From contig OX422222.1 of assembly GCA_949130495.1 (NCBI GenBank), forward strand, positions 273,410,109 to 273,474,108: DNA of 64,000 bases, written 5' to 3'. This document shows, piece after piece, positions 1 through 11,502 of the stretch. Both the position numbers and the translations under genes were made by a program. Position 1 is the first letter of the stretch. Every line of letters starts with the position of its first letter. Source of the DNA: Sambucus nigra. Taxonomy: Eukaryota > Streptophyta > Magnoliopsida > Dipsacales > Adoxaceae. The notes under the pieces are model-generated. The model searched no databases and had not been told where the DNA came from. It worked only from the letters and a program-made list of their open reading frames with translations.

Positions 1-1173
1 ATTCACTAAGCCCGGGTTAGCCCATTTGAATTTTAATTTTGACATACAAGCAAGATGCTCTTTTCATTATCAACAACATTGTTGATGGCTTCTTAGACAT
101 CAATATCATTCTCTCCTTCTTCGTGGCATATCTTGAAAATCAATCCTATATTTTTGTTGATAATCTTAAGAAAATATCAACAAGGTGAGTTGCACATTTC
201 ATCACACTCTTCACCAAACTGATATTAATCAATAGATATTTTTTCTTTTGTACTTTATCATCACTAACCTTTCTTATATCATGCTAACACGTACCTATCA
301 ACCTGGTTTATTTTTTATTTATGCTCAACAACACCATTTCAATCTCTCAACATCATGTTCATGGATCACATGTCAAGTTTTCAAGTTATTAAAACTCACA
401 AGTAACAATCCTATGTATGGCATGAATGACAAATATGTACATACAAGTTCGATTTGGGGTTGCCTGATAAAGGCCTACCCTAGCTCGAGAATTCAGAGTC
501 TTAAAATTTTTCACGAGATTAGTAACTAAGCCTGGCTATATGCACCCCTTGGCTTAAGGTGACAATAAGGTAACTGACTCTAGTGGTCTAGACCAATGTG
601 TGAGCTGAACTGCCTAAGGCATACATTTGACTCGGGTCAAATTCAAACCACCCCAACACGACTGTAGTTAGCCATCTTATGTATTTCTAAAATTGTATGT
701 GCTTCGAAAATACTTATTTGCTTACTAATAAATAAAGAAATTACATAAACACATAACTATTAGGTGGCTAACTTTGCTATTTCTAATTTGATGACTATCT
801 GCTAAGAAAAACGGACATAGACACGACACAAACACGCTAACACGACAAATTTAAAAATATAGGACACAGAGACACGTCGATAAATAAATATATTTATATT
901 AATATATTTTGAGAAAAAAAGAGCATGAAAGAAAAAAAAGACAAAAAGAACACATGTGAATAATTAATTGAGAAAAATGAACAAATAATTTAAAGCAAAA
1001 TATGAAAATAAGGGTTATTTAATGTAATAGTTTTACTGGAGAACCATTTTAGGGCCATTAGAGCAGATCATTGGAGCATATTTTTTTTATGGATGGTGCC
1101 TAAAACAATACCACCAATTTAAATTAAAATGTTATATATTTGCACATTATATATATATATATATATATATATA
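1..1173. other. unassigned AT-rich sequence
   Basis: I see no convincing gene here. The longest open frame (248-529) has no recognisable motif and ordinary intergenic composition. Around 810-875 there is a stretch rich in ACACGAC-type words, a pattern common in degenerate plant repeats. The segment ends in a TA microsatellite (about 1148-1173) that received the MITE that follows. Confidence 0.4.
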
Positions 1174-1576
1174 GGGAGAGGTTCACAAGTGGACCAAAAG
1201 AATGGACTTTTTAATGGACCTCAACAAAAAACACATATTAACACATTAATTTTAATTTCTATAGTGTAATTGGTCCGCGCCAGCGGCACCCGAGACCATA
1301 CCTTCACCCCATTACCCCCTACCCCACCCCCCACCTCCCCCTACCGGCCCCCACCCCCCAACCACCACCATCACCAAAGCAGCCCTTGTGGCAGCCCTTA
1401 TGACAGCAGGGCTGCCATGGGGGTGGGGGTGGGAGGGTGGGGGATCGATCGACACACGTATTTGGTGCCGCTGGCGCGGACCAATTACACTATAGGAATT
1501 AAAATTAATGTGTTATTATGTGTTTTTTGTTAAGGTCCATTAAAAGTCCATTCTTTTGGTCCACTTGTGAACCTCT

Positions 1577-1579
<3 letters not shown>
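1174..1579. mobile_element. foldback MITE, probably Mutator-like
   Basis: The element is 406 bp with terminal inverted repeats of about 117 bp (1174-1290 and 1464-1579). They differ at only about four positions, so the insertion is recent. The ends read GGGAGAGGTTCACAAGTGG. It is flanked on both sides by TA repeats, so the target duplication cannot be delimited. The inner 170 bp is C-rich on the left and G-rich on the right, continuing an imperfect palindrome. It has no coding capacity, and the short open frame inside is an artefact of the C-rich stretch. Long inverted repeats and AT-rich target choice fit a non-autonomous Mutator-like element. Without the target-site length another superfamily is possible. 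Confidence 0.8.
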
Positions 1580-1617
<38 letters not shown>

Positions 1618-1788
1618 AATAAATGTTAGATACTGGGGGTGGTAAACGGATGAATATAGAGAGGATACCATGTTTTTCATATCTTTATCTATAAACACCA
1701 CATTCTAGGACCCTCTAAGTTTCTCCTTAGGTCCCTAGTACCTCCCCATTTCACTACAAACCCTAGGTCATACTCTAAGTAACGATCT

Positions 1789-2785
1789 GGAGGCCACCGG
1801 GCGCTCCAAAGCCCCATTTGACTTTGGTCAACTTTATCGTCAGAGCAAAGTCTCAATGAATCTTTGAAGGCTCAAAATTACCTTACGAACGGTTCACCCC
1901 GTGCATGAATCGTCATAACGGTTTGGACGAACGTACGATTTTACTATCGAAAATAAATCTGGAGGTCACCGGGCGCTCCCGAGCTTCGATTTGACCCCAA
2001 TCAACTTCATCGTTAGGGTGAAAGATCTTTGAATCTTTTAAGGGAACTAAAACCCCTTTCCAATGATATGCCCCATGCATGAAACAACAGAACCATTCGA
2101 ACGAATGACCAGTTTTCCCCTGAAAACTGATTCGAAGGCCCCCGGGTGGTCTCGAGCTTTGTTTGACCAATATCAACTCTTCATCTCAAACGAGACTAAA
2201 TGAATCTTTAAAGATCACTAAATAATCTTTCCAATGGCCAACCCCGTTTGCAATTTTGACTTACGATACAGACGAACGATCTGTTTCAGTCCGAGAAGTC
2301 ACTGGGCACTTTCGGGCCTCAGTTGATCAAAGTAAACCTTTTGAACAGAGTGAAGCTCTTTGTAATGTCAAAGGGCATCACCTAATATTTCTAACGGTCC
2401 ATCCAAAGGACGATTGTGACATACGATACGAATGAACGATCCATTTTACTCGGAGAAGTCACCGGGCACTTTCGGGCCTCGATTGACCAAAGTTAACTTT
2501 TCAAACAAAGTGACGCTCTTTGGAATGTCTAAGTGCATCACATAACATTTCCAACGTTATTCCCCGTACATGATTCTGACTTACTTTCGAATGAACAATC
2601 CGTTTTCGTCCGATAATCTCTCTTCTAAAGGACCGACGTGCGCTTTTGAGCCACATTTGACCCAAAGTCAACTCCCCTACCTGGGAGCGGTCCCAAGAAA
2701 TCTTAAAGGTCTCTAAATTACCTTTCTAACGGTATGCCCCATACACAATTTGGATCAACAAATTGCGTTGTTCGATCATTTTTTG
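1789..2785 (+). repeat. six ~165-bp subrepeats inside the LTR
   Basis: Units start near 1789, 1961, 2134, 2295, 2455 and 2612, each opening with a GGAGGCCACCGGGCGCT-like or GAAGTCACCGGGCACT-like block. Each continues with a TTGACC..AGTCAAC block, a TCCAACGGT..CCCC block and a GACGAACGATCCGTTTT block. The same array occurs in the LTRs at 37816 and 56369 (reverse). Confidence 0.85.
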
Positions 2786-2804
2786 GGGGGAAATCTGCGC
2801 GAGA

Positions 2805-2873
2805 CTGTCAATTGACAGGTTCATTTCCTCGCCAATCAGGAGCGTGTCTAGGGTTACCTGTCGATTGGCAGGT
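2805..2873 (+). promoter_or_regulatory. palindromic motif pair upstream of the LTR TATA box
   Basis: CTGTCAATTGACAG (2805-2818) is a perfect 14-bp palindrome. ACCTGTCGATTGGCAGGT (2856-2873) is a near-palindrome, and CCGATCGAC follows at 2885. They lie 35-100 bp upstream of the TATA box. The reverse-strand LTR of element C has CTGCCAATTGGCAG at 55577-55590, also perfect although two bases differ. Confidence 0.5.
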
Positions 2874-2907
2874 CTGGGACCATGCCGATCGACACCACCC
2901 ATGACCA

Positions 2908-2915
2908 TATAAATA
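2908..2915 (+). promoter_or_regulatory. LTR TATA box (TATAAATA)
   Basis: ATATAAATAGAGGGCATG recurs in the 3' LTR (39062-39069). In reverse it recurs in the element C LTR (about 55480-55490, CTATATAAATAG). Conservation in all three copies and the position in the second half of the LTR fit a Pol II core promoter for genomic retrotransposon RNA. Confidence 0.65.
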
Positions 2916-4145
2916 GAGGGCATGAACTCACTCCCAAGTCACACCTCAGATTCATCAGCATCAGTGATCTCATCAACATTCTCTTGCAGTCAACAAAGTT
3001 TCCTTATGTGAAATTTCATTCAATCTTACATTCTCATCCTTTTCATATCCAATTTGGCAAAAATATTTTTTCCTCTCATCCAACATTTATCTCACATTCA
3101 AGGGAGTTAATCCAAGATCAATAACAAGCTTTAATTCTTCAAAGAAGGTCCAAATCCTTCCCCCTCTATTTAAATTTCTTATTTTTTGCATCAGTTACAT
3201 TAGATTCATAATTTAGTTCTTATTTTAGTTCATACACATTAACATCTCACATTTTTATTAGTTATATTGCACGTACTTTATTTTCTATAAAAAAACAAGC
3301 AAACAAAAGAGGGTTAACTCCATAAATTCTAAACGGGATTATCCATCACATCTGGACAAAACTAAAAACACATTTTATACACACATACACACATAATAAA
3401 ATCCCGTTCAAATCTATGGATTAACCCCCACCCTTATGCCACATTCGAACTATGTGGACTTTTATGCCTTTATAGGCTACATAGGCGTCTTAGGTTAAAA
3501 CCCGAGACTTGAGTCCAATTTTCTAATTCTCTAAATTTTCCAATTTCTCATTTCCGTAGTTATCATACTCTTGCATTATTATAATAATATATTATGTTTA
3601 TAATCCTTCTTAGCGTTTTATCGAACACATATTATCGTTTCGTCATAACGATCAATATCATGATAAATGCATAAATCATATTTTCTACACCTTAGTTTGG
3701 GAACATTCCTGTGGATGACCTCACTCTATCTTTTCCATTGTATGAGTTGCGTGATTATGATATCCATTATATATACATGCTCACACACTTCACAAAAAAA
3801 TAAAGAGAAATAATAACACAAGCCCATGAGAGACCGAAAGAGCGGGATGGGTGCCTAACACCTTTTTATTCCGTAACTTAGCCCCCGAACCCCTCGAACT
3901 ATTGGTTTCGCAAGCATCATTTTCTTTTTGATGGGGCTCTCTCAAGGCAACAACATGTTCTTTTACCTGTTTTATGCAAAATAGGCTGGCGACTCCATCT
4001 CTTATATTCACCTCGCACCGGCGACGACCGAAGCGCTCCTAGTGAGTACGAGGGCGCGATAACTTTTTTTTTTTATCTCCCCTCCTTTTCCCCCTTTCCC
4101 CACAGGGGAAAGTGAGGATGAGAGAAAAATTGGGGATTACTACAG

Positions 4146-4163
4146 TGGCGACTCTGGTGGGGA
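4146..4163 (+). other. primer-binding site of element A (tRNA-Arg type)
   Basis: TGGCGACTCTGGTGGGGA lies one base after the LTR-terminal CA. This resembles the Arg-tRNA-complementary primer site typical of Ogre elements. The assignment is from memory of the family, not from a tRNA alignment. Confidence 0.75.
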
Positions 4164-5669
4164 AATTTTCCATAAGAGGGATAGACTCTGTTTACATGGG
4201 TGTTTTTGTTTTTATACTTGTGTGTATATGCACCTATCTGTATGTTCCCTCTTTTATCCTCTATTATTTCTTGCACATATATACCTCATGCTTATATCAT
4301 TACTCACTCGCAAACTTGTAGATATTCTCCATGTACACTTCACACTACGTGCACCTAGGACCACTTATATCCACATGTTGCACACACCACTCAGAATATC
4401 CATGTCTAGGTGTCACTAAAACACACCTACACTTATCACACTTGTATATATTCAGGTTCACTCACACTTATCACACACCACTTGTAGTTGATCCATCCTT
4501 AGGTTCACTACCACACACTCACTTGTAGATATTCACACCTATCAATGCTTAGTATAATCTTCATATTATACTCTCTCCATAATATACTAATAAAGAATCA
4601 TGCATTTTGCACACTACATCACCAAAGAGCATGGCTATTAACCAAATTTTGTCCTGTAACTGGGGGGTCACTTCGTGATGGTCGCTGGTCCGGCAGGTCG
4701 CAGTTAGCCTAAGAGATATGACTCTCACCTTCCATTGACGAAGTACCTTCGAAATATATCGAACGGTTCGCCCTGCATCGTATCGTTTGATTGAAGTCAT
4801 GACGGGAGGTATATCCTAAGGAACTCATTCACGTACATCAAGTATATCGAATTCTCTCTCACACGTATTGTCCTAATGAGGTATATAGTGAGGCAATTTA
4901 ACTCAACTTAGGTATATCAAATGGCTTCTCCACACGTACCGATTGCCGTCAAAAGCAAGATGAATATCTTGGAAGTCATGCCATAGGGCGGAAACCTACT
5001 GATCAACCCGACAAGTGCATACCCTCATATAGGTGTCAAACCTAGGGCACTCATATTTAGTTTGCAAATTTTTACCCAAAACTCTACCGAAATGACGGGT
5101 TGGCATGCCACCCAAATTTTCAAGCGATTTCGTCCTTTTTAAATGGGCCCTTGTCCATGAGCCTGACAACATGTCCAACCATTATTTTACATATTTTTCA
5201 AACTCAATTTTCCCTGGTTCGGGTCCCGTCCAACATTTCTCTTTGCACTTAGGTAAATCTAATACAAGTGAGATCATAATAAACATAATAATAATCATGC
5301 TCAGACCGTTTTTCTCATTTTTTCCTCTTTCTTTTCCAAAGGTGTCAAAAATATTTTCCCCCTCTTTTATTAAAAATACCAAAAGCATTCCTCCTTCCAT
5401 ATACCAACAATATTTTTCCTCCTTTTTACCCAAAAATATATTGTTCTCCTCTTTTCCAAAAATATCAAAAATATTTTCCTCCCTTTTAGAAAAAAAAATA
5501 ACAGTTTTCCTCTTTCTCTTTAAAAAATAAATTTGAGTTTTTCCCTCTTAGGTCGATCGCATACCCAACCCTTGGCTTGGATCCCTATTGGCTTCGATCT
5601 TTCATCGAATTGCCCCGAGGCTCCGTCAATTCTCTCACTTCCTTTGAGTTCAGAATTCATTCCCTTTCC
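4164..5669 (+). other. leader of element A, untranslated, with short repeats
   Basis: About 1.5 kb lies between the primer site and the first gag-frame ATG. Around 4330-4555 it repeats CACACTTATCACAC/CACTTGTAGAT-type words. Around 5290-5530 it is a pyrimidine-rich series of degenerate units carrying CTCTTTTCCAAAAATATC-like words. I see no recognisable protein. The open frames in the pyrimidine tract are compositional artefacts. Ogre elements can carry an ORF upstream of gag, but I cannot identify one here. Confidence 0.55.
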
Positions 5670-7060
5670 ATGGAGAACGCTGACCAAGCATCGAATGTAT
5701 AACCGGATTTGATGAGAGTCCTAGCCCAACTCACTACCAAGATCGACAACCTTCAAATCGAGGTTCATGAGATGCAATTAAACAAGGCCCCTCTTCTCAA
5801 AGATACCGAAGTCCTCTTCCCTTGCGCTATGGGCATGCCCGCACTCGAGCCTATTTGGGTCCCCGAGGAATATCATCATGCTCCATATGCTCCTCCTGCT
5901 AATGGGCCGCCGCTAGCCTAGCTCCATATGCAGAATCTTCCCAACCAGGGGCTAACTTACTCGCGACCATCGATCAAAAGGAGGAAGAATTGAATAAGGT
6001 CAAGGAAAACCACAAGATGTTTACCAATAAATTTGAACAAGTCCAAATCTCTGGGAATTACATGGACTACACCCACATTTTTCCCTATCTTAAAGCATGG
6101 TTGTCAAAAAAATTAAAGATTCCCAACATAGAGAAGTTCGGGGGTAGTGGACCCCCAATTATTCATCTCCTTAGTTACCACCGAGCCATGACTCTCTTAG
6201 GATCTTCCAAGGAATTAATGTCCCAAATGTTCCAACAGACTTTGAAGGGCAGCGCTTTTTACTGGTTCTTATCTCTTGAGGAATCCAGAATCCATAGTTG
6301 GGAAGATGTTGCCCGCGAGTTCATGTCACAGTATAAGTACAACGAGGAGTTAGTAGTCACCCGCCATAATTTAGAACTGCTCAAGCAGAACTTTGGGGAA
6401 TCATTCAGTAACTTCATAGATGGGTGGAGAGAGAAATCAACCACCATGACCAATCGGCCTTCCGAAAAGAGCAAGTTAGCATTGTGAAGAAGAACTTTTT
6501 ACCCTATGTCCAAGAAACGATGGGAGGACCGTACTACCCTTATTTTTTAGCCCTCCGGGAGACAAGAGTATAAATTGAAGAAGGTCTTGCCAAGACAAAA
6601 GTTGAACCGAAGAAAACATCTGGACAGTTCACTCCCATGAAGTATGAAAAGCCTTCTAGTATCGTAGTTTTAACCATCAATAATATCTCTCAGCCTGCCA
6701 CTTCATGGGCACTAAAAAGTCACCCTAACCCAGTCAAGAAGGAATACACTGAGCTTCATTCTCCCTTATCCAAAATTTACCAGGCCTTTTTAAGTCAAAA
6801 TCTGATCAAGTCTTTGGACCCTCATCCATTACCAAACCCACTTCCCAAAAATTTCAAACCAGATGCCCATTATGAGTTTCACCAAATTATCATTCATACC
6901 ACTGACCAGTGTTTCCACATCTGAAATGTAATCCAAGGTCAGATCAACCAGGGTATCATCGCCCCACCAACCAATACCAAACTAGACACTACCCACAATC
7001 CACCCCCAAATCATACAAATGCCATCTTCCTAGAGGAAGACTCATAATTTGGTCCATGTA
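5670..7060 (+). pseudogene. Ogre-like gag (element A), broken
   Basis: This encodes the capsid/nucleocapsid precursor that would package genomic RNA into cytoplasmic particles. The ATG at 5670 opens a frame with a stop 11 codons later. The frame then continues (5709-5921) with a heptad-like IDNLQIEVHEMQ segment. After a frameshift the capsid core is readable at 5990-6480: KIPNIEKFGG, then FYWFLSLEESRIHSWEDV, then a QYKYN motif, a LLKQNFGESFSNF helix and WREK. This order is characteristic of retrotransposon gag in Tat/Ogre elements. The C-terminal part (6640-6930, another frame) ends in FKPDAHYEFH..HTTDQCF, a degraded zinc-knuckle-like block in which the usual first Cys is Tyr. Multiple stops and at least two frameshifts make it nonfunctional. 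Confidence 0.8.
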
Positions 7061-8085
7061 CCCAGATCATACTAAGTAAATCACCTATCATACTCATATA
7101 TTCTCCTAAACCTCTTCAAGTTTGCCCATATTTTCTCCTGCATCCTACATGTTTTACCGATTAGTCTCTGTCACTTCTTACTAGAGCATGCATTGTTGTT
7201 CATACCCATTTAGAAGGGAAAGATATGGAACTATCAACAATATTGAACTAACTTTTGGAGTTTGGGCTGAAATTTCCCCCATAAATGACCATTGACTGCT
7301 AGAGATTCAGTGCAATATTCTTAGAAGCTCGAAAATGGGCTCGAGAGTCAGATAATTAGGTGGTACCTACCGATGAAGTCAGCTTGGATGATGTCATCTA
7401 GATCATGGTAGGCTTATGACAATATATTAATAAAATTTGCAATATGTTTGAGCTACTCTATACTTTGAATTTATAAGGGTTAATGGTCCCTTCACTTCTA
7501 CATCTCCCCATAGAATGGGAAAATCTATACGAAGAGGCCGTTAAGGTTGTAGAGTGTATTAAATTCTCATGGAAATATGATGTCGTTGCCACCAGATGGG
7601 GAGAAGAATTTGATGATTCAGAGGAAGAGAAAATCCCAGAAAAGACTAGCCCAATAGTCAACATATGTGGAATGATATAGTTTGATGAGCTATGAGGAAA
7701 AATCATCAAGGTGGCTAAATAACTCGAGATCGATGCAAAAATGGGGTTTTTATTTTTCCACTCTTCTGTAAATCATACGACTAGGTCAGGGAGGCATTAC
7801 CAAGTTCCAAACCTGCCACCATAAGCGATCAACAAAGGAAAGGATGTTGAGAATATTCTTATGCCAGAAATGACCCTCGAGGAGAGTAAGATCCTCGATC
7901 AGTTGAAGAAAACCCTAGCTAACATCACCTTATGGGGACTCTTTATGTATTTCCATTTATACCAAAATGCCTTAATAAAGCTACTCATCGAGTCCATAGT
8001 TCCTCCTTCTACCATGCTAGAAGAAGTAGTGAATCTGGTCAGATCCCTGACCTCTACTAGAATTCTCTCTTTCTTTGAAGAATAA
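7061..8085 (+). pseudogene. gag-protease linker of element A
   Basis: The first ~800 bp has no readable frame longer than a few dozen codons. The segment 7861-8085 (ESKILDQLKKTLANITLWGL onward, then LIESIVPPSTMLEEVVNLV) resembles the helical linker that precedes protease in Ogre-type polyproteins. There the usual pattern is a DQL..ISLW block followed by a vP..tt.E.l..lv block. This is a family-level resemblance only. It continues in frame toward the protease after a stop at 8083. Confidence 0.5.
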
Positions 8086-8590
8086 ATCCCTAAGATTAGG
8101 CCAAACCATAATTATGATCTCAATATCTCTGTCCAAGTCATAAAAAAGACTATTCCTCTCTCTCTTGTCGATAATGGATCAACTCTTAATGTTTTCTGGT
8201 TGAGAACCCTTAATTGTCTGGGACTGAAAGCGATCAAACTTGCTCCAACCTCAGCCATAGTTCGCACTTACGATAATAACCGTTGAGAAGTGTTGGTATC
8301 CGTAAAGCTTACAGTAGGGGCTTGACCTATAAATCCTGTTGTGGAATTCTAAGTCATCGACATCCCGACTTATTTCAATATGTTGCTTAGATGACTGTGG
8401 ATCTATAGTATTGAAGGTGTGTCTTCTTCCCTTTATCAGAAATTAAAGTTCTTTGCCAATGATCAGGTCATCATTATTTTGGGCGACGATGACAATATCA
8501 AGAATACAAGCACCAACAATCCAATACTTGAGATACAATATGGAGCGAATGTTATGCTTTTGTCAGATTTTTGAGTTGAACCACTTCTAC
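8086..8590 (+). pseudogene. aspartic protease of element A, broken
   Basis: This is the retroviral-type aspartic protease that would cleave the Gag-Pol polyprotein. LSLVDNGSTLNVF near 8160-8200 holds the active-site triad in the Ogre form (DNG instead of DTG). It is followed by a conserved REVLVSVKLTVG-like strand, IDIPTYFNMLLR and a GVSSSLYQKLKF block, all in the order known from Ogre proteases. In-frame stops interrupt the strand after the active site and after LLR. It lies directly upstream of the glycine-rich motif region and RT. Confidence 0.75.
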
Positions 8591-9480
8591 TCTCAGTGGA
8601 GGATGATTTCAAGGATAGGGTTTGCTCGGAGTATAACCCTCATGGAAATGTTAATGTGATCCAGATGTTCAAAAACATGCACTTCATGCCCGAACTAGGT
8701 CTAAAACAAAGACATCAGGGGATACTTGAACCCATTATGTTAAGGAAATCCTTTCCTCCTTGCGGTTTGGGTTATCAATTATCAACAGGAGAACTCAGAA
8801 TGCTCTACCAAACTCGATTGAAGAGAAGGCTAAAAAGTGCTAAGACTATCTCAAGTTCTTTAATGGAAGATTCATCAGAGAGGGTGAAGATTTCCCCTTT
8901 TGCGACTTTCTTGGACAATGGTATAATCACGTTGTCAAGAAGTTGAAACCAGGAATAAAGATCTTTTTCTAAGATAGCTACTCATGGGCTAAAAGTTCCC
9001 AGCATCATGTGCAACCAATCAAGATCATAGTTGATAAGTGACTATGAGGATTCATTCAACTTGCAGACACTGGGGTTGACACTCTTTATGATCCACTCAA
9101 GCACTACATCATAGAATCCATCCCGCCTGATCAAAGTTGTTGATGCACCTCTACTCAACTGGCATGCTGTACCAGTTTCACCTATTGAAATTCAACCCAA
9201 CCAAGATGTTTATCCTATTTTTTATTCTCTTGTTGTCCCTCCTTATTTTGATGTCATCGAGGTCACCATTGGTGAGGTTCTCAACACTGTTTTTACTAAC
9301 AATAAAATAAACAAAGATTTTGAGTATCTTTTTGTGCCTTATATTAATTGTCTTGATTCTAATCATACTCTTGATGATGATGATGTTGAAAATGAACAAT
9401 TCTTAACTAATTTAAATAAGGTTAATAATAAATAATATAATTGCATTCAAGTTAATGAAGATGAAACTGTTATTATTACT
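8591..9480 (+). pseudogene. protease-RT connector with glycine-rich motif, element A
   Basis: Between 8596 and 8840 the frame reads ...MFKNMHFMPELGLKQRHQG..EPI....CGLGY. This matches the G-patch-like connector (hGxxPGxGLGxxxxG then FGLGY) found between protease and RT in Ogre-type Pol. The second half to about 9480 is low in recognisable motifs. It contains an acidic stretch near 9370-9420. Frames are interrupted several times. Confidence 0.5.
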
Positions 9481-10390
9481 CTCAGTTCTAGTAGCCAACT
9501 GCACAAGATTAGGATAGGGACCGCCCTTGACGAGCATGAGCGAGCGCAACTCGAAGAATTATTAAAGGAATTTGTAGATGTCTTCACATTGATCCTGAGA
9601 TAGCTCAATGTGAGATTCCAACTCTCCCAATATGCAAATCGGTTAAACAGAAATTATGAAATCTCTGCACCGAATGGTCCCTCAAGGTTAAGGAAAAAGT
9701 GGTCAGATAGTTGAACGTGGTTTTCATTCCTATGATCAAATGTCCCACATGGCTAGACAATAGCGTACCCATGTCAAAATTAGGAGGTAAGGTTCGTATG
9801 TGCATTGACTATCGATATTTGAACAAGACCTCTCCAAAGGATGATTACCACTACCCAATATCGACATGATTGTGGATAACATAGCCAACCACGCTCTTAA
9901 ATCATTCATTGATGGGTTTTATGGATATAACCAGATCAAGATGCACCCGGATCATCAAGAGAAAATCACATTCATCACCCACTGAGGAACCTTTTTTCTA
10001 CACTGTTATGCTATTTGGTCTAAAAAATAAAGGGTCTACCTATTAGACAGCTGCCCAGCCATCTTGCATGATCTGATACACAAAGAAGTCGAGGTCTATA
10101 TAGATAGTATAATTATCAAGTCTAAGACTAGGGAAGGTTATGTTCCCACTCTTTGGAAGTTCTTCGAGCGACTACAACAGTACCAGATGCGACTTAACCC
10201 ACAAAAATATGTGTTTGGCATTACCAAAGGAAAGCTCTTAGGATTCGTGGTTAGTAAGAAAGGGATAAAAGCAAATCCTTCCAAGCTGAAAGCCATACTC
10301 AAAATACCACCACCCCGAATGAAAAAGGAAGTCCGGGGATTTTTTGGAAATTGTAGTATATCAACCGATTCATCATCTAGTTGACTTCTA
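9481..10390 (+). pseudogene. reverse transcriptase of element A, catalytic site lost
   Basis: RT would copy the genomic RNA inside particles. The N-terminal approach (RIGTALDEHERAQLEELLKE, near 9511) is followed by a KVRMCIDYRYLNK motif (about 9790-9825), PKDDYHYP, the FIDGFYGYNQIKMHPDHQEK block (about 9900-9965) and a TFITH segment. After a frameshift 10064-10384 reads through the palm: VYIDSIIIKS stands where active elements have YVDD, so the second catalytic Asp is missing. The thumb follows with NPQKYVFGITKGKLLGFVVS. Several stops are present. It is homologous to the RT of element B but from another Tat family. Confidence 0.85.
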
Positions 10391-10960
10391 TCTATGAACC
10401 CATCTTTAAAATTATCCGAAAGGATTCCACCAAGTTTTGGAACAAAGTTTTCCAAAATGCCTTTGACCAAATCAATAAATCCCTAACCCGACCGTACTCA
10501 TGTCGCCACAACATGGTCTTCCCCTACTCCTATACCTGACTATAACAAATACTTCAAATAGGGCTTTTCTATCCCAATACCTTGAAGAGTCTCACAAAGA
10601 GAGGTCCATCTACTATGCCAGTTGCATGTTGGTCGAATATGAAGCTAACTACACAACCTTAGAAAAATCATATGCCACCCTTGCCTAGGTCATCCCAAAA
10701 TAAGGGCACTACATGTTCGCCTTCCTTGTGAAACTTATATCCCGAATGGATGCCATCAAGTACCTACTTGAGAAACTTGCCCTGTCCAGCCGAATGACGC
10801 GACGGTTTATGCTTCTATCCAAATTCGAGATTTTGTATGTCACATAGAAAGCCATGAAAGGAAGAGCCATCTCTGACTACCTTACTGGATACTCTATGGA
10901 AGAAATCGATGTTTGGATTTTCGAGTTCCTGGATGAAAATATCCTTTGTAACTCCTAAGA
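10391..10960 (+). pseudogene. first RNase H (gRNH) of element A, broken
   Basis: This region follows the RT thumb and would degrade the RNA strand of the hybrid. Readable fragments include TKFWNKVFQNAFDQINKSL (about 10430-10485) and a KSYATLA piece near 10670. Further on are ISRMDAIKYLLEKLALSSR near 10738 and YVT*KAMKGRAISDYLTGY near 10835. This is the usual order at the end of the Ty3-type RNase H and tether. Stops and frameshifts are frequent. Confidence 0.65.
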
Positions 10961-11497
10961 AGACCTCCGGTGGAAAGTGTTCTTTAACGTCACCGCCAAC
11001 AAGATAGGGTATGCTATTGGGATACTCCTAATTTCCCCTGATGACTCTCACACTCCCATTTCCATCAAGATGGATTTTCCCTACACCAACAACATGAATG
11101 AATACAAGGCATGCATGGTAGGCTTCAAAGTTTCTCTCATCAAAGGAGTTCGATACCTAGATGTCAATGGCGATTCAACCTCATCACTGGTTAAGTCCTC
11201 GGAAGATGGGAAGTCAAGGATGAGAAACTCTTACTCTTTCATGCCGACCTAGAAGAACTAGCCTCCCAATTCCAAGATATCACCTTCCACTACCTGCCCT
11301 GAGCAAAGAACAACCTAGACGATGCCCTTGCTACATTAGCCTCCATGGTTGATATGCCCGAAGGAATAAAAATGGCCTCTTTCTAGTCCAAAAGAAAGAT
11401 AACCCTACTCGTTTCTACCGCATTGAACTCATTATAAAGGAGGATCCCGATATAGCCGACTGTTGGTACTATGATATTTAGCGCCTCCTTAAGCATG
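10961..11497 (+). pseudogene. second, archaeal-type RNase H (aRNH) of element A, split by element B
   Basis: An additional RNase H downstream of the first is a hallmark of the Tat lineage. It starts WKVFFNVTANKIGYAIG..LISP (about 10972-11037), then NNMNEYKACMVGFK (about 11090-11130) with the conserved Glu-containing helix. A NGDSTSSL stretch near 11165 corresponds to the GDS catalytic region. LDDALATLAS marks the C-terminal part (about 11315-11345). Element B is inserted at 11503, between this domain and the integrase that resumes at 22493. A frameshift and stops are present. Confidence 0.7.
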
Positions 11498-11502
11498 GTA
11501 GG

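Larger units (their letters stand above)
1690..4144 (+). repeat. 5' LTR of element A
   Basis: The start is placed by comparison with the other two family LTRs, which begin GGTAGACACC and TGTAGACACC; here it reads TATAAACACC. The end is the CA just before the primer site. The LTR is about 2.45 kb. It contains six degenerate ~157-173-bp subrepeats (1789-2785), two palindromic motifs (2805-2818 and 2856-2873), a TATA box (2908-2915) and an AT-rich 3' third. The family LTRs at 37816-40012 (+) and 54391-56369 (-) share this order. Confidence 0.85.

Noticed and set aside
1270..1533. Pro/His-rich open frame
   Set aside because: It is the C-rich loop and one arm of the MITE, without coding constraint.
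5105..5530. 141-codon open frame in the element A leader
   Set aside because: It is produced by pyrimidine-rich tandem units. There is no similarity to gag or to an Ogre ORF1 that I can see.
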